Positions 8,778-17,968 of a stretch of DNA of 64,000 nucleotides are shown one piece after another. Under the pieces are notes generated by a model that worked only from the letters and a program-made list of their open reading frames with translations, did no database searches and had not been told where the DNA came from. This DNA comes from Variovorax sp. OAS795 (GTDB lineage: Bacteria > Pseudomonadota > Gammaproteobacteria > Burkholderiales > Burkholderiaceae_C), in NCBI RefSeq assembly GCF_040546685.1, contig NZ_JBEPOH010000001.1:3720001-3784000 (forward strand), read 5' to 3'. The position numbers and the translations under genes are program-made. Within the stretch, counting starts at the first letter, position 1, and the number at the start of each line of letters is the position of its first letter.

Positions 8778-9944
8778 ATGAATAGCTCTCGGCGGAAAGT
8801 AATGACTGCGTGCGGCGCAATGCTGCTGGGCGCAGGCGGCGGTCTTCCTCTTTCGGCGCTCGCGCAATCCGCCAAGATTGCAGCAGGCGCACGGGTCGTG
8901 CTGCTGGGCCAGTCGGTGCCCCTGACCGGCGCGGCCAGCGAGATCGGGCTGGCCTTTGCCGCGGGCAGCCGGCTCGCGGTGGGCGACTTCAACGAGCGCA
9001 ATGCCGCGAGCGGGCTCCAGCTCAAGCTGCTGCAGCTCGACGACGGCTACGACGCGGCCCGCGCCGCAGCCAATGCCCGCACCCTGCTGGGTGCCGACAA
9101 GGCCGACATGCTGTTCGGCTTCGTGGGCACCGCGAGCAGCGCCGCCGCGGCGACCGTGGCGGCGCAGCAAGGCAACCTGCTGTTCGCGCCCTTCGCCGCC
9201 GCCGACACGCTGCGCGAGGCGAGCCATCCCAACGTGTTCCACGTGCGTCCCGGCATGATCGACGAGGCCCTGAAGATCGTGCGCCAGTGCGCGACCGTGG
9301 GGCAGACGCGCGTCGCGCTGGTGGGCGACGACGACGCCATGGGCCGCGCCGGCCTCGCCGCCGTGCAGCAGGCCATCACCGAACTCAAGCTGCCCGCGCT
9401 GGTGGCCACCGCCATGGTGCCCGTCGGCGGCGGCGACAAGCTCGATGCGGCGCTCAAGACGGTGCAGCAGCAGACGCCCCAGGCCATCGTGCTGGTGTCG
9501 CTCTCGGGCACCACGGCCAATGCGATCCGCAAGCTGCGCAAGAGCGGCTATGCCGGCAGCTTCATGGCCTTCTCGATCGTGGGCATCGACCCGCTCTATG
9601 CGGAGCTGGGCAAGGACATCGGCGGCATCGTGATCTCGCAGGTGGTGCCCTCGCCACGGCCCTCGGCCATTCCCATCGTCAAGGAATACCGCGCCGCGGT
9701 GGACACCTCGGACCAGACACCGTCGTACGAAGGCCTGGAGGGCTACATCGCGGCCAAGGTGGTGGGCGAAGCCGTGCGCCGCGCCGGGCGAGGCTTCACG
9801 ACCTCGAGCCTGCAGCGCGTGATGACCGCCATGACCGACTACGACGTGGGCGGCTTTCGCGTCAACCTGCGCCCGGGGCTTCGCGATGCTTCGAGGAACA
9901 TCGACCTCATCAGCATCTCGGCCGACGGACGCGTGCTGCGCTGA
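8778..9944 (+). CDS. ABC transporter substrate-binding protein, branched-chain amino acid (LivJ) type
   Basis: 388 residues. A signal peptide is clear: basic MNSSRRK, a hydrophobic stretch and LSALAQS as the cleavage region. The mature protein is a type I periplasmic binding protein (Peripla_BP_6); QSVPLTGAASEIG is the typical first ligand-loop motif and FGFVGTASSAAA the second. No permease or ATPase genes are next to it, so it is an orphan receptor, common in this bacterial group. Ligands in the family range from amino acids to aromatic acids; this one is undefined. It converges with the Crp/Fnr gene three bases away. Confidence 0.88.
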   Translation: MNSSRRKVMTACGAMLLGAGGGLPLSALAQSAKIAAGARVVLLGQSVPLTGAASEIGLAFAAGSRLAVGDFNERNAASGLQLKLLQLDDGYDAARAAANARTLLGADKADMLFGFVGTASSAAAATVAAQQGNLLFAPFAAADTLREASHPNVFHVRPGMIDEALKIVRQCATVGQTRVALVGDDDAMGRAGLAAVQQAITELKLPALVATAMVPVGGGDKLDAALKTVQQQTPQAIVLVSLSGTTANAIRKLRKSGYAGSFMAFSIVGIDPLYAELGKDIGGIVISQVVPSPRPSAIPIVKEYRAAVDTSDQTPSYEGLEGYIAAKVVGEAVRRAGRGFTTSSLQRVMTAMTDYDVGGFRVNLRPGLRDASRNIDLISISADGRVLR

Positions 9945-9947
9945 GCT

Positions 9948-10667
9948 TCATCCGCTTCCGACCAGCGCGTGCAGCGCATCGACCGACAACAGGTCGATGC
10001 GCCCGTAGCCCAGCGAAATGACGGCGTCGCGCGCGAGCGCGTTGAGTTCCTTCGAGAGCGTCTGCCGCGTGACGCCGAGCATCATGGCCAGCGCCTCCTG
10101 CGGCAGCTTCAGCGTGCGGCGCAGGTGGACGGACTGCGTGGCGTCCCCGCGCGCGAGCACCAGCAGCCGGTGCGCCACGCGCGCACGCAGGCTGCGCAGC
10201 GTGGCGTCCTCGGTCAGGCCGTAGAGCATGCGCACGCGCGCCGCGAGCATGGCGGCGATGGCGTTCGCAAAGACCACGTCGCGCATCTGCTGTGCAAAGG
10301 CTTCGCGCGGCACCACCAACAGGTCGAGCGACTCGAGCGCGGTCGCATCGTGCGTGCGCGGCGAGCCGTCGATCAGCGTGATCTCGCCGAACCAGTTGCC
10401 GGGCTCGAGCACCGCAAGAATGGCTTCGCGCCCGTCCTGCCGCAGCGACGAGATCTTGATGGTGCCCGCCGCGAGTCCGTAGAACCCGCCGCCCGCCGCG
10501 TGCACCGGATCGCCTTGGCGAAACACCATGGCGCCGCGCCGCAGGTGAATGACTTCGGCCGCACCGACCAGCGCATCGCGCTGCGCGCGCGGCATGCTCG
10601 TGAACCATGGATTGCGCTCCATCGCGGCGCGGTGCGGGGCGGAAAGACGCAGCTTGGGAGCGGGCAT
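9948..10667 (-). CDS. Crp/Fnr family transcriptional regulator
   Basis: 239 residues. Residues 20-140 are the cyclic-nucleotide-like beta roll (FRQGDPVHAAGGGFYGLAAG, then PGNWFGEITLIDG), and residues 150-225 the winged helix with LPQEALAMMLGVTRQTLSKE as the helix-turn-helix. No cysteine cluster of the FNR type is present in the N-terminus, so it is not an oxygen-sensing iron-sulfur FNR. It is divergent from the HD-domain gene and a TGTCAA-N4-TTGACA palindrome lies in the shared promoter. It probably controls itself and the three rightward metabolic genes. Confidence 0.9.
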   Translation of the reverse strand: MPAPKLRLSAPHRAAMERNPWFTSMPRAQRDALVGAAEVIHLRRGAMVFRQGDPVHAAGGGFYGLAAGTIKISSLRQDGREAILAVLEPGNWFGEITLIDGSPRTHDATALESLDLLVVPREAFAQQMRDVVFANAIAAMLAARVRMLYGLTEDATLRSLRARVAHRLLVLARGDATQSVHLRRTLKLPQEALAMMLGVTRQTLSKELNALARDAVISLGYGRIDLLSVDALHALVGSG

Positions 10668-10714
10668 GGCGGGGCGAATGGTCGTGGGGGGCGGGGTTTA
10701 CCAGAGTCCTGCAT

Positions 10715-10730
10715 TGTCAAATTCTTGACA
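10715..10730. promoter_or_regulatory. Crp/Fnr-type operator (TGTCAA-N4-TTGACA)
   Basis: A perfect 6+6 inverted repeat with a 4-base centre (attc). The 16-base frame matches the Crp/Fnr family layout (FNR is TTGAT-N4-ATCAA). It sits between the divergent Crp/Fnr and HD-domain genes, and its right arm TTGACA is also a perfect -35 hexamer for rightward transcription, with a weak -10 near 10749-10755. Binding there would affect the rightward promoter directly. Confidence 0.6.
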
Positions 10731-10791
10731 GTTCAACGTCAAGCACAGGTCTACAGTGGCCGCCATCCCACAAGAACACGGAGACGACACG

Positions 10792-11382
10792 ATGAGCGAA
10801 CGGGCAAGTTTCAAGAGCATGCAGGAGAGCACGCGCGAAGACTGGCAACTGATCGGCGGCGAGTTCAGGCAATTTGCCGGCGGCCTGCCGGCCCGCGTGA
10901 TCAGGCACCTGCAGATCCTCGAAGGCGATTACGGCGGCTTTCCGGTCGACCGCTACACCCATTCGCTGCAGACCGCGACACGCGCACTGCGCGACGGCCG
11001 CGATGAGGAGTACGTGGTGTGCGCGCTGCTGCACGACATCGGCGACACGCTCGGCAGCTTCAACCACCCGGACATTGCCGCGGCCATTCTCAAGCCCTTC
11101 GTGAGCGAGGCCAACCACTGGATGGTGCAGCACCACGGCATCTTCCAGGGCCACTACTTCTTCCACCACATCGGGCTGGACCGCGACATGCGCGACAACT
11201 TCAAGAGCCATCCGCACTACGAGCGCACGGCCGAGTTCTGCGCGCTGTACGACAACCCCGCCTTCGACCCCAAGGCCGAGACGCTGCCCATCAGCGAGTT
11301 CGCGCCGATGCTGCAACGCCTGATGGCCGAGCCGAAAGAGAGCATCTACAAGGCCGCGATGAAAGAACCGGCGGCCGCCTGA
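10792..11382 (+). CDS. HD-domain phosphohydrolase/oxygenase-like protein (PhnZ-like)
   Basis: 196 residues, rich in metal-binding residues. HSLQTATRA, then LLHDIGDTLGSFNHPD, then HWMVQHHGIFQGHYFFHH, supply His and His-Asp ligands in the order of the HD superfamily. The size and the many His residues resemble the mixed-valence di-iron HD oxygenases (PhnZ, related to inositol oxygenase) more than nucleotide hydrolases, but this is inference. ATG at 10792. It is the first of three rightward genes (HD protein, aldolase-like, BASS transporter) behind the Crp/Fnr operator. Confidence 0.75.
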   Translation: MSERASFKSMQESTREDWQLIGGEFRQFAGGLPARVIRHLQILEGDYGGFPVDRYTHSLQTATRALRDGRDEEYVVCALLHDIGDTLGSFNHPDIAAAILKPFVSEANHWMVQHHGIFQGHYFFHHIGLDRDMRDNFKSHPHYERTAEFCALYDNPAFDPKAETLPISEFAPMLQRLMAEPKESIYKAAMKEPAAA

Positions 11383-11405
11383 ACACCCACAAGGACCCAC
11401 TCACC

Positions 11406-12173
11406 ATGAACGCAGCCTCCCAACCCGAAATCCAGAAACTCGTGTCCGCCGAAGAATGGCAGCTGCGCGTCGACCTTGCGGCCTGCTACCGGCTGGTGGC
11501 GCTCTACGGCTGGAGCGACCTGGTGTTCACCCACATCAGCGCGCGCATTCCCGGCCCCGAGCACCACTTCCTCATCAACCCCTACGGGCTCATGTTCGAC
11601 GAGATCACCGCGTCGAGCCTGGTGAAGGTCGACCAGCAGTGCAACAAGATCATCGAGTCGCCTTACCCCGTGAACCCCGCCGGCTTCGTGATCCACAGCG
11701 CGGTGCATGCCGCGCGCGAAGACATCCAGTGCGTGCTGCACACCCACACCAAGGCCGGCATTGCCGTGAGCGCGCAGAAGAACGGCGTGCTGCCGATCAG
11801 CCAGCAATCGACCTTCGTGCTGGCCTCGCTGGCCTACCACGACTACGAGGGCGTGGCCTTCCGCGACGACGAGAAACCGCGCCTGCAGGCCGACATGGGC
11901 AGCGCCAACTACCTCATGCTGCGCAACCACGGCCTGCTCACCTGCGGCAAGACCATCTCGGACGCTTTCCTGTCGATGTACGTCTTCGAGACCACCTGCC
12001 AGATCCAGATTGCCGCGCAGTCGGGCGGCAGCGAACTCACGCACGTGAACCCGCAGATCGTCGAAGGCGTGGGCCAGGCCATGAAGGTGCAGACCGGCGG
12101 CCTGGGCGGCCAGTTCGTCTGGCCTTCGCTCATCCGCAAGCTCGACCGCATCGACGACAGCTACAAGCAATAA
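11406..12173 (+). CDS. Class II aldolase/adducin family protein
   Basis: 255 residues, a single aldolase II domain. The zinc-binding His residues are in VLHTHTKAGIA and LRNHGLLTCG, and THISARIPGPEHHFLINPYG is the phosphate/substrate-loop region. Family members cleave or form sugar phosphates, or act on similar keto compounds, in the cytoplasm; many members are unassigned. It is 23 bases behind the HD gene and about 100 bases before the BASS transporter, consistent with an import-and-catabolism unit. The substrate is not deducible. Confidence 0.85.
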   Translation: MNAASQPEIQKLVSAEEWQLRVDLAACYRLVALYGWSDLVFTHISARIPGPEHHFLINPYGLMFDEITASSLVKVDQQCNKIIESPYPVNPAGFVIHSAVHAAREDIQCVLHTHTKAGIAVSAQKNGVLPISQQSTFVLASLAYHDYEGVAFRDDEKPRLQADMGSANYLMLRNHGLLTCGKTISDAFLSMYVFETTCQIQIAAQSGGSELTHVNPQIVEGVGQAMKVQTGGLGGQFVWPSLIRKLDRIDDSYKQ

Positions 12174-12270
12174 GACGCGCCGATTCCCGGTTTCCACGGC
12201 TGCCAGCGCCTGCGCGACAGGTGCGGGCAGCCATTTTTTTAGAACAAGCAGATAGAGGAGACAACAAGGC

Positions 12271-13149
12271 ATGGACGCTACGCTCATCGTGACCCGCTTC
12301 CTGTTCGGCGCGCTGGCGCTCGTGATGTTCGGGCTCGGGCTTTCGCTTTCGCTCGCCGACTTCCGGCGTCTCTTCAAGCACCCCAAGGCGGTGACCATCG
12401 CGCTCGCGCTGCAGGTCGTCGGACTGCCGCTGGCCTGCTACGCCATCATCGTCGGCTTCGGTCTCTCGCCGGTGTTCGCGATCGGACTGATGCTGCTCGC
12501 GGCATCGCCGGGCGGTATCTCGGCCAATTTGTTCTCGCACCTGTTCGGCGGCAACGTCGCCATGAACATCTCACTCACGGCGGTCAACACGCTGCTCTCG
12601 ATCGTCACGCTGCCGCTCATCGCGAACTGGGCCATCGGGCATTTCGCGCAGGGCGGCCAGGTGGTGCCGCTGCAGACGCGCAAGCTGGTGGAGGTGATCG
12701 CCATCGTGCTGGTGCCCGTGGCCATCGGCATGTTCGTGGCCTCGCGCAGGCCCGGCTTCGCGGCGCGCATGGAAAAGCCGACCAAGATCTTCAGTGCCGC
12801 GGTGCTCGCGGTGGTCACCGTGCTGGCCATCGCGAACGAGTGGAAGAACATCACCGCCACCTTCGCCGAGATCGGCCTGCCGGTGCTGATGTTCAACCTC
12901 GTGAGCCTGTTGGCCGGCTACTACCTGAGCCGCGCCGCGGGCCTCGACAAGCCGCTGGCCACGGCCATCAGCTATGAGATCGGCATCCACAACTCCACCC
13001 TGGCCATCTTCATCGCGGTGAGCGTGCTGGGGAGCTTCCAGCTCGCGCTGCCCGCGGCCATCTACTCGGTGGTGATGTACATCACTGCACCGCTGTTCGG
13101 CTGGCTGGTGTTGCGCCGGCGGCCAACAGCGGTTGTGCCTGCGCGTTGA
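12271..13149 (+). CDS. Bile acid:sodium symporter (BASS) family transporter
   Basis: 292 residues with about nine or ten membrane helices. LMLLAASPGGISANLFSHL and EIGIHNSTLAIFIAV are the two crossed-helix motifs of BASS transporters that bind sodium and organic anion. It should be in the inner membrane and import an organic acid with sodium. A good ribosome site (AGAGGAG) lies upstream of the ATG at 12271. It follows the aldolase-like gene and probably supplies its pathway. Confidence 0.87.
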   Translation: MDATLIVTRFLFGALALVMFGLGLSLSLADFRRLFKHPKAVTIALALQVVGLPLACYAIIVGFGLSPVFAIGLMLLAASPGGISANLFSHLFGGNVAMNISLTAVNTLLSIVTLPLIANWAIGHFAQGGQVVPLQTRKLVEVIAIVLVPVAIGMFVASRRPGFAARMEKPTKIFSAAVLAVVTVLAIANEWKNITATFAEIGLPVLMFNLVSLLAGYYLSRAAGLDKPLATAISYEIGIHNSTLAIFIAVSVLGSFQLALPAAIYSVVMYITAPLFGWLVLRRRPTAVVPAR

Positions 13150-13269
13150 TGCGGGCATCCAACTGAGGCAATCGCGGGACGAAAAAGCCTGCTCCCGCCG
13201 AACCGGATGTAACAGCGCCAAAGCCCCGCCGAACGGCCCCGAACCGCTTTGGCGTGAGAATGGCGGGCC

Positions 13270-15543
13270 ATGCACGTTCGAATCCCCGCCATGGCGGCCC
13301 TGCTGGGCCTGGCCTGTTTCCTCTCCCCCGTTTCCCACGCAGCCCCTCCCACCCCCGCGGAGAACCAGGGCGCGGACGCCCGTATCGATTCGCTCATCGC
13401 CCGCATGACGGTCGAGGAGAAGGTGGGCCAGCTCAGTCTCTACGGCCCCGCCGACACCGACATCCCCGGCAATCCGCAGGCCGCCCAGCGCAACGGGCAG
13501 CAGGAGATCGACGATGTGCGCGCCGGCCGGCTCACCGGCCTGTTCAACAACCAGGGACTGGAACGCAAGCGCGTGCTGCAGGAGGTGGCCGTGCGCGAAT
13601 CGCGCCTGGGCATTCCGCTGCTCTACGGCGCCGACGTGATCCACGGCTTTCGCACCATCTTCCCCATGCCGCTGGCGGAAGCCGCGAGCTGGGAGCCCGA
13701 GCTTGCCGAGCGCACCGCGCGCGCGGCGGCGGTGGAAGCCAGCGCCGATGGCTTTCGCTGGACCTTCGCGCCGATGGTGGACATTGCGCGCGATGCGCGC
13801 TGGGGACGCGGCATCGAGGGCGCGGGCGAAGACGTGTACCTGGCCAACCTGTTCGCGGCGGCACGGGTGCGCGGCTTCCAGGGCAGCGACCTTTCACGCG
13901 GCGACTCGCTGCTGGCCACGCCCAAGCACTTCGCGGCCTATGGCGCCGCGGAAGGCGGGCTCGACTACGCGGCCACCGACATCTCCGAGCGCACGCTGCG
14001 CCAGGTGTACCTGCCGCCGTTCCGCGCCGCACTGGATGCGGGGGCGCTGTCGATCATGAGCGCCTTCAACGAGATATCGGGCATTCCGTCGATCGCCAAC
14101 CCTGCGCTCCTGACGGGCGTGCTGCGCGACGAATGGAAGTTCAAGGGCTTCGTGGTGTCCGACTACACCGCCGACGAGGAACTGATCGCGCACGGCTACG
14201 CGGCCAACGGACGCGAGGCCGCCAGGCAATCGTTCCTGGCCGGCACCGACGTGAGCATGCAGAGCGGCCTGTACATGCGCTACCTGCCCGAACTCGTGGC
14301 CGCGGGCGAAGTGCCGATGGCGCGCCTGGACGATGCAGTGCGCCGCGTGCTGTGGGTCAAGCAGAAGCTCGGCCTGTTCGACCAGCCGCTTCGAGGACTC
14401 GAAGCCGCACCGGCCCAGGCCCGCGCCGAGAACCCCGAGCACATCGCCCTTGCGCGCGAGGACGCCCGCCGCGCCATCGTGATGCTGAAGAACGAGCGCG
14501 CGGTGCTGCCGCTGCCCCGGTCCGGCAAGAAGATCGCGCTGATCGGGCCCTTCGCGTCGGGAACGCAGGACCTGCTCGGCGCCTGGAGCCTGTTCCCCGG
14601 CCAGACGGCGCCCGTCGGCATCGAAGACGGCTTGCGCGCCGCGCTGCGCGATCCCGCGGCGTTGGCGGTGGTGCGCGGCTCGGGCATCGATGCGCCGCTG
14701 GCCGGCGGCATCGAGGCCGCGGTGGCAGCCGCGCGCGATGCCGACGTGGTGGTGCTCGCCATCGGCGAGGGCCAGCTCATGTCCGGCGAGGCGCGCTCGC
14801 GCACCGACATCGGCATTCCCCAGGCCCAGCAGGACCTGGCCGAAGCCGTGGCCGCCACCGGCAAGCCCGTGGTCGTGCTGCTGAGCAATGGCCGCGCCAT
14901 GGCGCTCAGGGGCGCAGTGCGCAACGCCGACGCCATCCTGGTCACCTGGTTCCTGGGCGTGCAGACGGGCAGTGCCATCGCCGACGTGGTGTTCGGCGAC
15001 TTCAATCCTTCCGGCCGGCTGCCGGTGAGTTTTCCGCAAACCTCGGGCCAGGTGCCCTTCTACTATGGGCAGAAGCGCACCGGCCGGCCGCTGCCCGACA
15101 ACGACCAGGCGATGGCCTTCAAGACCCGTTATGTCGACACCACGAACCAGGCGCTCTACCCCTTCGGCTACGGCATCGGCTATGCGCCGGTGCGCTACGA
15201 CGGCGTGGAGACGAGCCAGGACCGGTTGCCGCTCGGCGGCACGCTGCGCGTGCGCGCCACGGTCACCAACACCGGCCGGCGCGAGGCCGAGGAAGTGGTG
15301 CAGCTCTATGTGGCCGAACGCGCTGCGAGCGTGACGCGCCCCGTGCGCGAGCTCAAGAATTTCCGCAAGGTGCGCATCGCGCCCGGCGCATCGCAGGTGG
15401 TCGAGTTCACGCTTGCAGCCGAAGACCTGCGGTTCATCGGCCGCGACATGAAGCCGACGGTGGAACCCGGCGAGTTCGATCTGTGGGTGGCGCCTTCGGC
15501 CACGGGCGGCATCCGCAAGAGCTTTGCGCTGACGCGGGAGTGA
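13270..15543 (+). CDS. bglX: Periplasmic beta-glucosidase, glycoside hydrolase family 3
   Basis: 757 residues, the BglX length. A signal peptide ends near SPVSHAAPP. The GH3 N-terminal TIM barrel contains RWTFAPMVDIARDARWGRG and the nucleophile Asp298 in FVVSDYTAD. The C-terminal alpha/beta sandwich and fibronectin-III-like domain follow (LPVSFPQTSGQVPFYYGQK, YPFGYGIGYAPV, then GEFDLWVAPS). It hydrolyses beta-glucosides or oligosaccharides in the periplasm. ATG at 13270; no clear Shine-Dalgarno. A perfect hairpin follows the stop. The gene stands alone. Confidence 0.93.
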   Translation: MHVRIPAMAALLGLACFLSPVSHAAPPTPAENQGADARIDSLIARMTVEEKVGQLSLYGPADTDIPGNPQAAQRNGQQEIDDVRAGRLTGLFNNQGLERKRVLQEVAVRESRLGIPLLYGADVIHGFRTIFPMPLAEAASWEPELAERTARAAAVEASADGFRWTFAPMVDIARDARWGRGIEGAGEDVYLANLFAAARVRGFQGSDLSRGDSLLATPKHFAAYGAAEGGLDYAATDISERTLRQVYLPPFRAALDAGALSIMSAFNEISGIPSIANPALLTGVLRDEWKFKGFVVSDYTADEELIAHGYAANGREAARQSFLAGTDVSMQSGLYMRYLPELVAAGEVPMARLDDAVRRVLWVKQKLGLFDQPLRGLEAAPAQARAENPEHIALAREDARRAIVMLKNERAVLPLPRSGKKIALIGPFASGTQDLLGAWSLFPGQTAPVGIEDGLRAALRDPAALAVVRGSGIDAPLAGGIEAAVAAARDADVVVLAIGEGQLMSGEARSRTDIGIPQAQQDLAEAVAATGKPVVVLLSNGRAMALRGAVRNADAILVTWFLGVQTGSAIADVVFGDFNPSGRLPVSFPQTSGQVPFYYGQKRTGRPLPDNDQAMAFKTRYVDTTNQALYPFGYGIGYAPVRYDGVETSQDRLPLGGTLRVRATVTNTGRREAEEVVQLYVAERAASVTRPVRELKNFRKVRIAPGASQVVEFTLAAEDLRFIGRDMKPTVEPGEFDLWVAPSATGGIRKSFALTRE

Positions 15544-15565
15544 TTCGGGCTGCGCCGCAACGCCG

Positions 15566-15585
15566 AACGGGCCCGAAGGCCCGTT
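15566..15585. terminator. Bidirectional hairpin terminator
   Basis: AACGGGCC, loop CGAA, GGCCCGTT: a perfect 8-bp stem with a stable tetraloop, between the convergent bglX and the small exported-protein gene. The outer AA/TT pairs give weak A/T tracts on both strands, so it can serve both genes. Confidence 0.65.
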
Positions 15586-15620
15586 GTTCACTGCGTCGAT
15601 CGGACAGCCAGGACGATGGC

Positions 15621-15971
15621 TTACAGGCCAGCCTGGCGCGTGAATGACACGCTGGGCTTCTTGTAGGCTTGCGGCACTTCGTCGCGGTAGAACGCGCGGC
15701 GGTCGAGGCTGGCGAGCGGGTCGTGCGCCTTGGCAACGGCTTCGGCCTGGATCACCGAGCGGTCGGCGGTCGAGGTGAAGGCTTGCGCACCGGCGCTGGA
15801 ACCTTCACCGTACTGGTTGCCGGCGCGAGCGGCGGCAACGGCTTGCGGAGCGACTTCGGCACGCGACACGCCGGAGTTCACGGTCAGCACGCCTTCGTAG
15901 GTTTCTGCGTGCGCACCGGCAGCAGCCAGGAGCGAGAGGGCAGCGGCAGCGAGGATCTTCGAGGCATTCAT
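15621..15971 (-). CDS. Small exported protein (DUF4148-like)
   Basis: 116 residues. A clean signal peptide (MNASKILAAAALSLLAAAGAHA, cut before ETYEG) is followed by a short, mostly polar mature protein with VNSGVSRAEV and RRAFYRDEVP. Proteins of this kind occur in many copies in Burkholderiales genomes and are often labelled DUF4148; no function is known. ATG at 15971 with a GGAG ribosome site. It is a single gene, convergent with bglX. Confidence 0.75.
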   Translation of the reverse strand: MNASKILAAAALSLLAAAGAHAETYEGVLTVNSGVSRAEVAPQAVAAARAGNQYGEGSSAGAQAFTSTADRSVIQAEAVAKAHDPLASLDRRAFYRDEVPQAYKKPSVSFTRQAGL

Positions 15972-16096
15972 TTCAATCTCCTAATGAGTGGGTTGGTGAG
16001 ATGAAGTTTGAGCCCGAAGCACCATGAAAAAACGCCGCAAAATGAATCACGGCGTTCACGGGATCGAAACAATCGCGCGGCACCTCGGTCACTCCG

Positions 16097-17023
16097 TCAG
16101 GACATCTTTGGCTGGCATGCCCCGCCCGCCTCGAGTCTGTATAGCTCTTCGAGAAGCAGTCTCACGCGAATTGGAACCATCCGGTTTGCAGGAAGGACCG
16201 CGTGGATTGGCGTCGGAGTTGGTCGATGCGACTTGAGCACCTCGACCAGTCGGCCCTGCTTCAGAGCCTCGGCAACCATGTAATCCGGGAACTGGGCCAA
16301 ACCCATGCCCAGTTCGGTCGCATGCGCCATCGATTCGCCATCGGAAAAGCGCGCGTACGGAGGCGAGATCGGCGAACGCTGTCGAGCATGCCCTTTGAAA
16401 CGCCACTCTTGATCCTTGCCGCTCGTAGGCATGCGGAAGACGACCGCTCGGTGATCACTCAGCGACTTCAGATCTTTCGGGGTGCCCTGCTCTCTCAAAT
16501 AGGCCGGGGAGCCGCAAAGAATCCATTGCTGCTGGGAAAAGCGGCGCGCAACCAATCCCGAATCGGACATGGTGCCGATCCGCACGGCCATATCCACGCC
16601 CTCTCTGACCAGGTCCACAAAAGCGTCGGAGAGGCTCACATCGAATCTCAGATCCGGGCACTTCCGCGCCAATCGCGCAAGCAGCGGCAACACGACCTGC
16701 CGGCCATAGACGATAGGCAGATCGAGGCGCAAGACACCCGACGGCCGGTCCTTTCCACCAAGCATCTCGCTTTCCAACGCCTCCATCTCGTTGATCACTC
16801 TCTGACAACGAGCAAAGAGGCGCTCGCCGTCCGACGTGGGAGTGACGCATCGAGTGGTGCGATGAAAGAGCCGAACATCCAAGGACTCCTCCAGCCGTGC
16901 GACAGCCTTGGCGACGGTGGAAGGCGTGAGACCGAACTCCCGGGCCGCCGCCGCAAAAGACTGTTTCCGAACGACTTCCGAGAAAAGTGACAGCAGTTGC
17001 AGATGTCGCAATTGGATCTCCAT
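16097..17023 (-). CDS. LysR family transcriptional regulator
   Basis: 308 residues. QSFAAAAREFGLTPSTVAKA is the LysR recognition helix; the substrate-binding domain follows, with the PBP-type motif VREGVDMAVRIGTMSDSGL typical of the AaeR/DsdC-like (short-arm) group. The ATG at 17023 begins MEIQLRHLQLLSLF; an 81-residue upstream extension has no family similarity. It is divergent from the tandem 2OG-Fe(II) oxygenase genes and is their likely regulator. Confidence 0.92.
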   Translation of the reverse strand: MEIQLRHLQLLSLFSEVVRKQSFAAAAREFGLTPSTVAKAVARLEESLDVRLFHRTTRCVTPTSDGERLFARCQRVINEMEALESEMLGGKDRPSGVLRLDLPIVYGRQVVLPLLARLARKCPDLRFDVSLSDAFVDLVREGVDMAVRIGTMSDSGLVARRFSQQQWILCGSPAYLREQGTPKDLKSLSDHRAVVFRMPTSGKDQEWRFKGHARQRSPISPPYARFSDGESMAHATELGMGLAQFPDYMVAEALKQGRLVEVLKSHRPTPTPIHAVLPANRMVPIRVRLLLEELYRLEAGGACQPKMS

Positions 17024-17138
17024 TGCAGAATTTTTTTCCTCAGTGTAGCGAAGCTGAACGTTCTTCACGCGAACTCGGCAGATCGCGAAACTCGCGTCCG
17101 TCCATGAAAAGCGGAAGCGCTGAAAACAAGGGAGAGAA

Positions 17139-17957
17139 ATGGAAGCACTTGCAGTCGAGTCCATCGTCGCGCCGAGAGAGTCGGTGCTAAAAATTACAGC
17201 AGACCAACTAAAGCCCAACATGATCGTTGCGCTGGCCGAGCAGAAGCTGGCTGTGATCCAGGTCAAAGCCTTCGTCCCTGCGCATGTGTGCGCACTGCTT
17301 GCCGAGCGGGCCGAAAGCTTTGGCTATTCTTCGTACCTCAACGTTCCCAGCGTAAGGCGGATCGGCATGGCCTTTTACGAAACTGAAGGACGTACCGATC
17401 TCATCGAGCAGTACTTCTCGGAGGCTCAACAGAACGTCCGCGATTTTCGCCGTGCTTGCGAACCCTATTGCTCCCCGATCGACATCTTTCGATGCACTCT
17501 GGATGAGATCTGGCCATACGGTGCAAACCTGCAAACCCTGGACCAGCGAAAAATGTATATCGGGCTGTCCAGGATGGTCAGCGCTGGGACGACTTTTCTT
17601 GCGCATCACGACATCTTCTCGGAAGACGCTCGAGGTTGTCCGGAGGCTGCAAGCCTCAAGGCCCAGTTCGGCGCAAACGTCTACCTGCAGATGCCAGAAA
17701 CGGGCGGCGCCTTGCTCATGTGGGACCGGGAAATTCCTGCGGCCGAGTTCGATCGCATGAGGGGCAACGACTATGGCCTTCCCATCGAGACGCTGGGGCC
17801 ACCGGATGTCGAGGTCAGACCCGAGCCCGGGGATCTCCTGATCTTCAATTCGCGAAAAATGCATGCCGTCTCGCCCGGAACGGGAAGAAGCCGCCTCACG
17901 GTGTCGTGCTTTGTCGGCTACCGCGGCAAGCAGCAGGCCCTTACCTACTGGAGTTGA
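17139..17957 (+). CDS. 2-oxoglutarate/Fe(II)-dependent oxygenase, first of a tandem pair
   Basis: 272 residues of the jelly-roll 2OG-Fe(II) type. Iron ligands: His156-x-Asp158 (in FLAHHDIF) and His242 (in RKMHAVSPG); Arg252 (in SRLTV) would bind the 2OG carboxylate. The Asp in HxD is kept, so a hydroxylase rather than a radical halogenase is expected, since halogenases have Gly or Ala there. Size and layout resemble the free-amino-acid oxygenase family that includes BesD, but that is a loose inference. ATG at 17139 has AAGGGAGAG upstream. The next gene is a paralogue that begins 11 bases after this stop. No cofactor-independent substrate clue is present. Confidence 0.78.
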   Translation: MEALAVESIVAPRESVLKITADQLKPNMIVALAEQKLAVIQVKAFVPAHVCALLAERAESFGYSSYLNVPSVRRIGMAFYETEGRTDLIEQYFSEAQQNVRDFRRACEPYCSPIDIFRCTLDEIWPYGANLQTLDQRKMYIGLSRMVSAGTTFLAHHDIFSEDARGCPEAASLKAQFGANVYLQMPETGGALLMWDREIPAAEFDRMRGNDYGLPIETLGPPDVEVRPEPGDLLIFNSRKMHAVSPGTGRSRLTVSCFVGYRGKQQALTYWS

Positions 17958-17968
17958 TGGAGTCGCCA

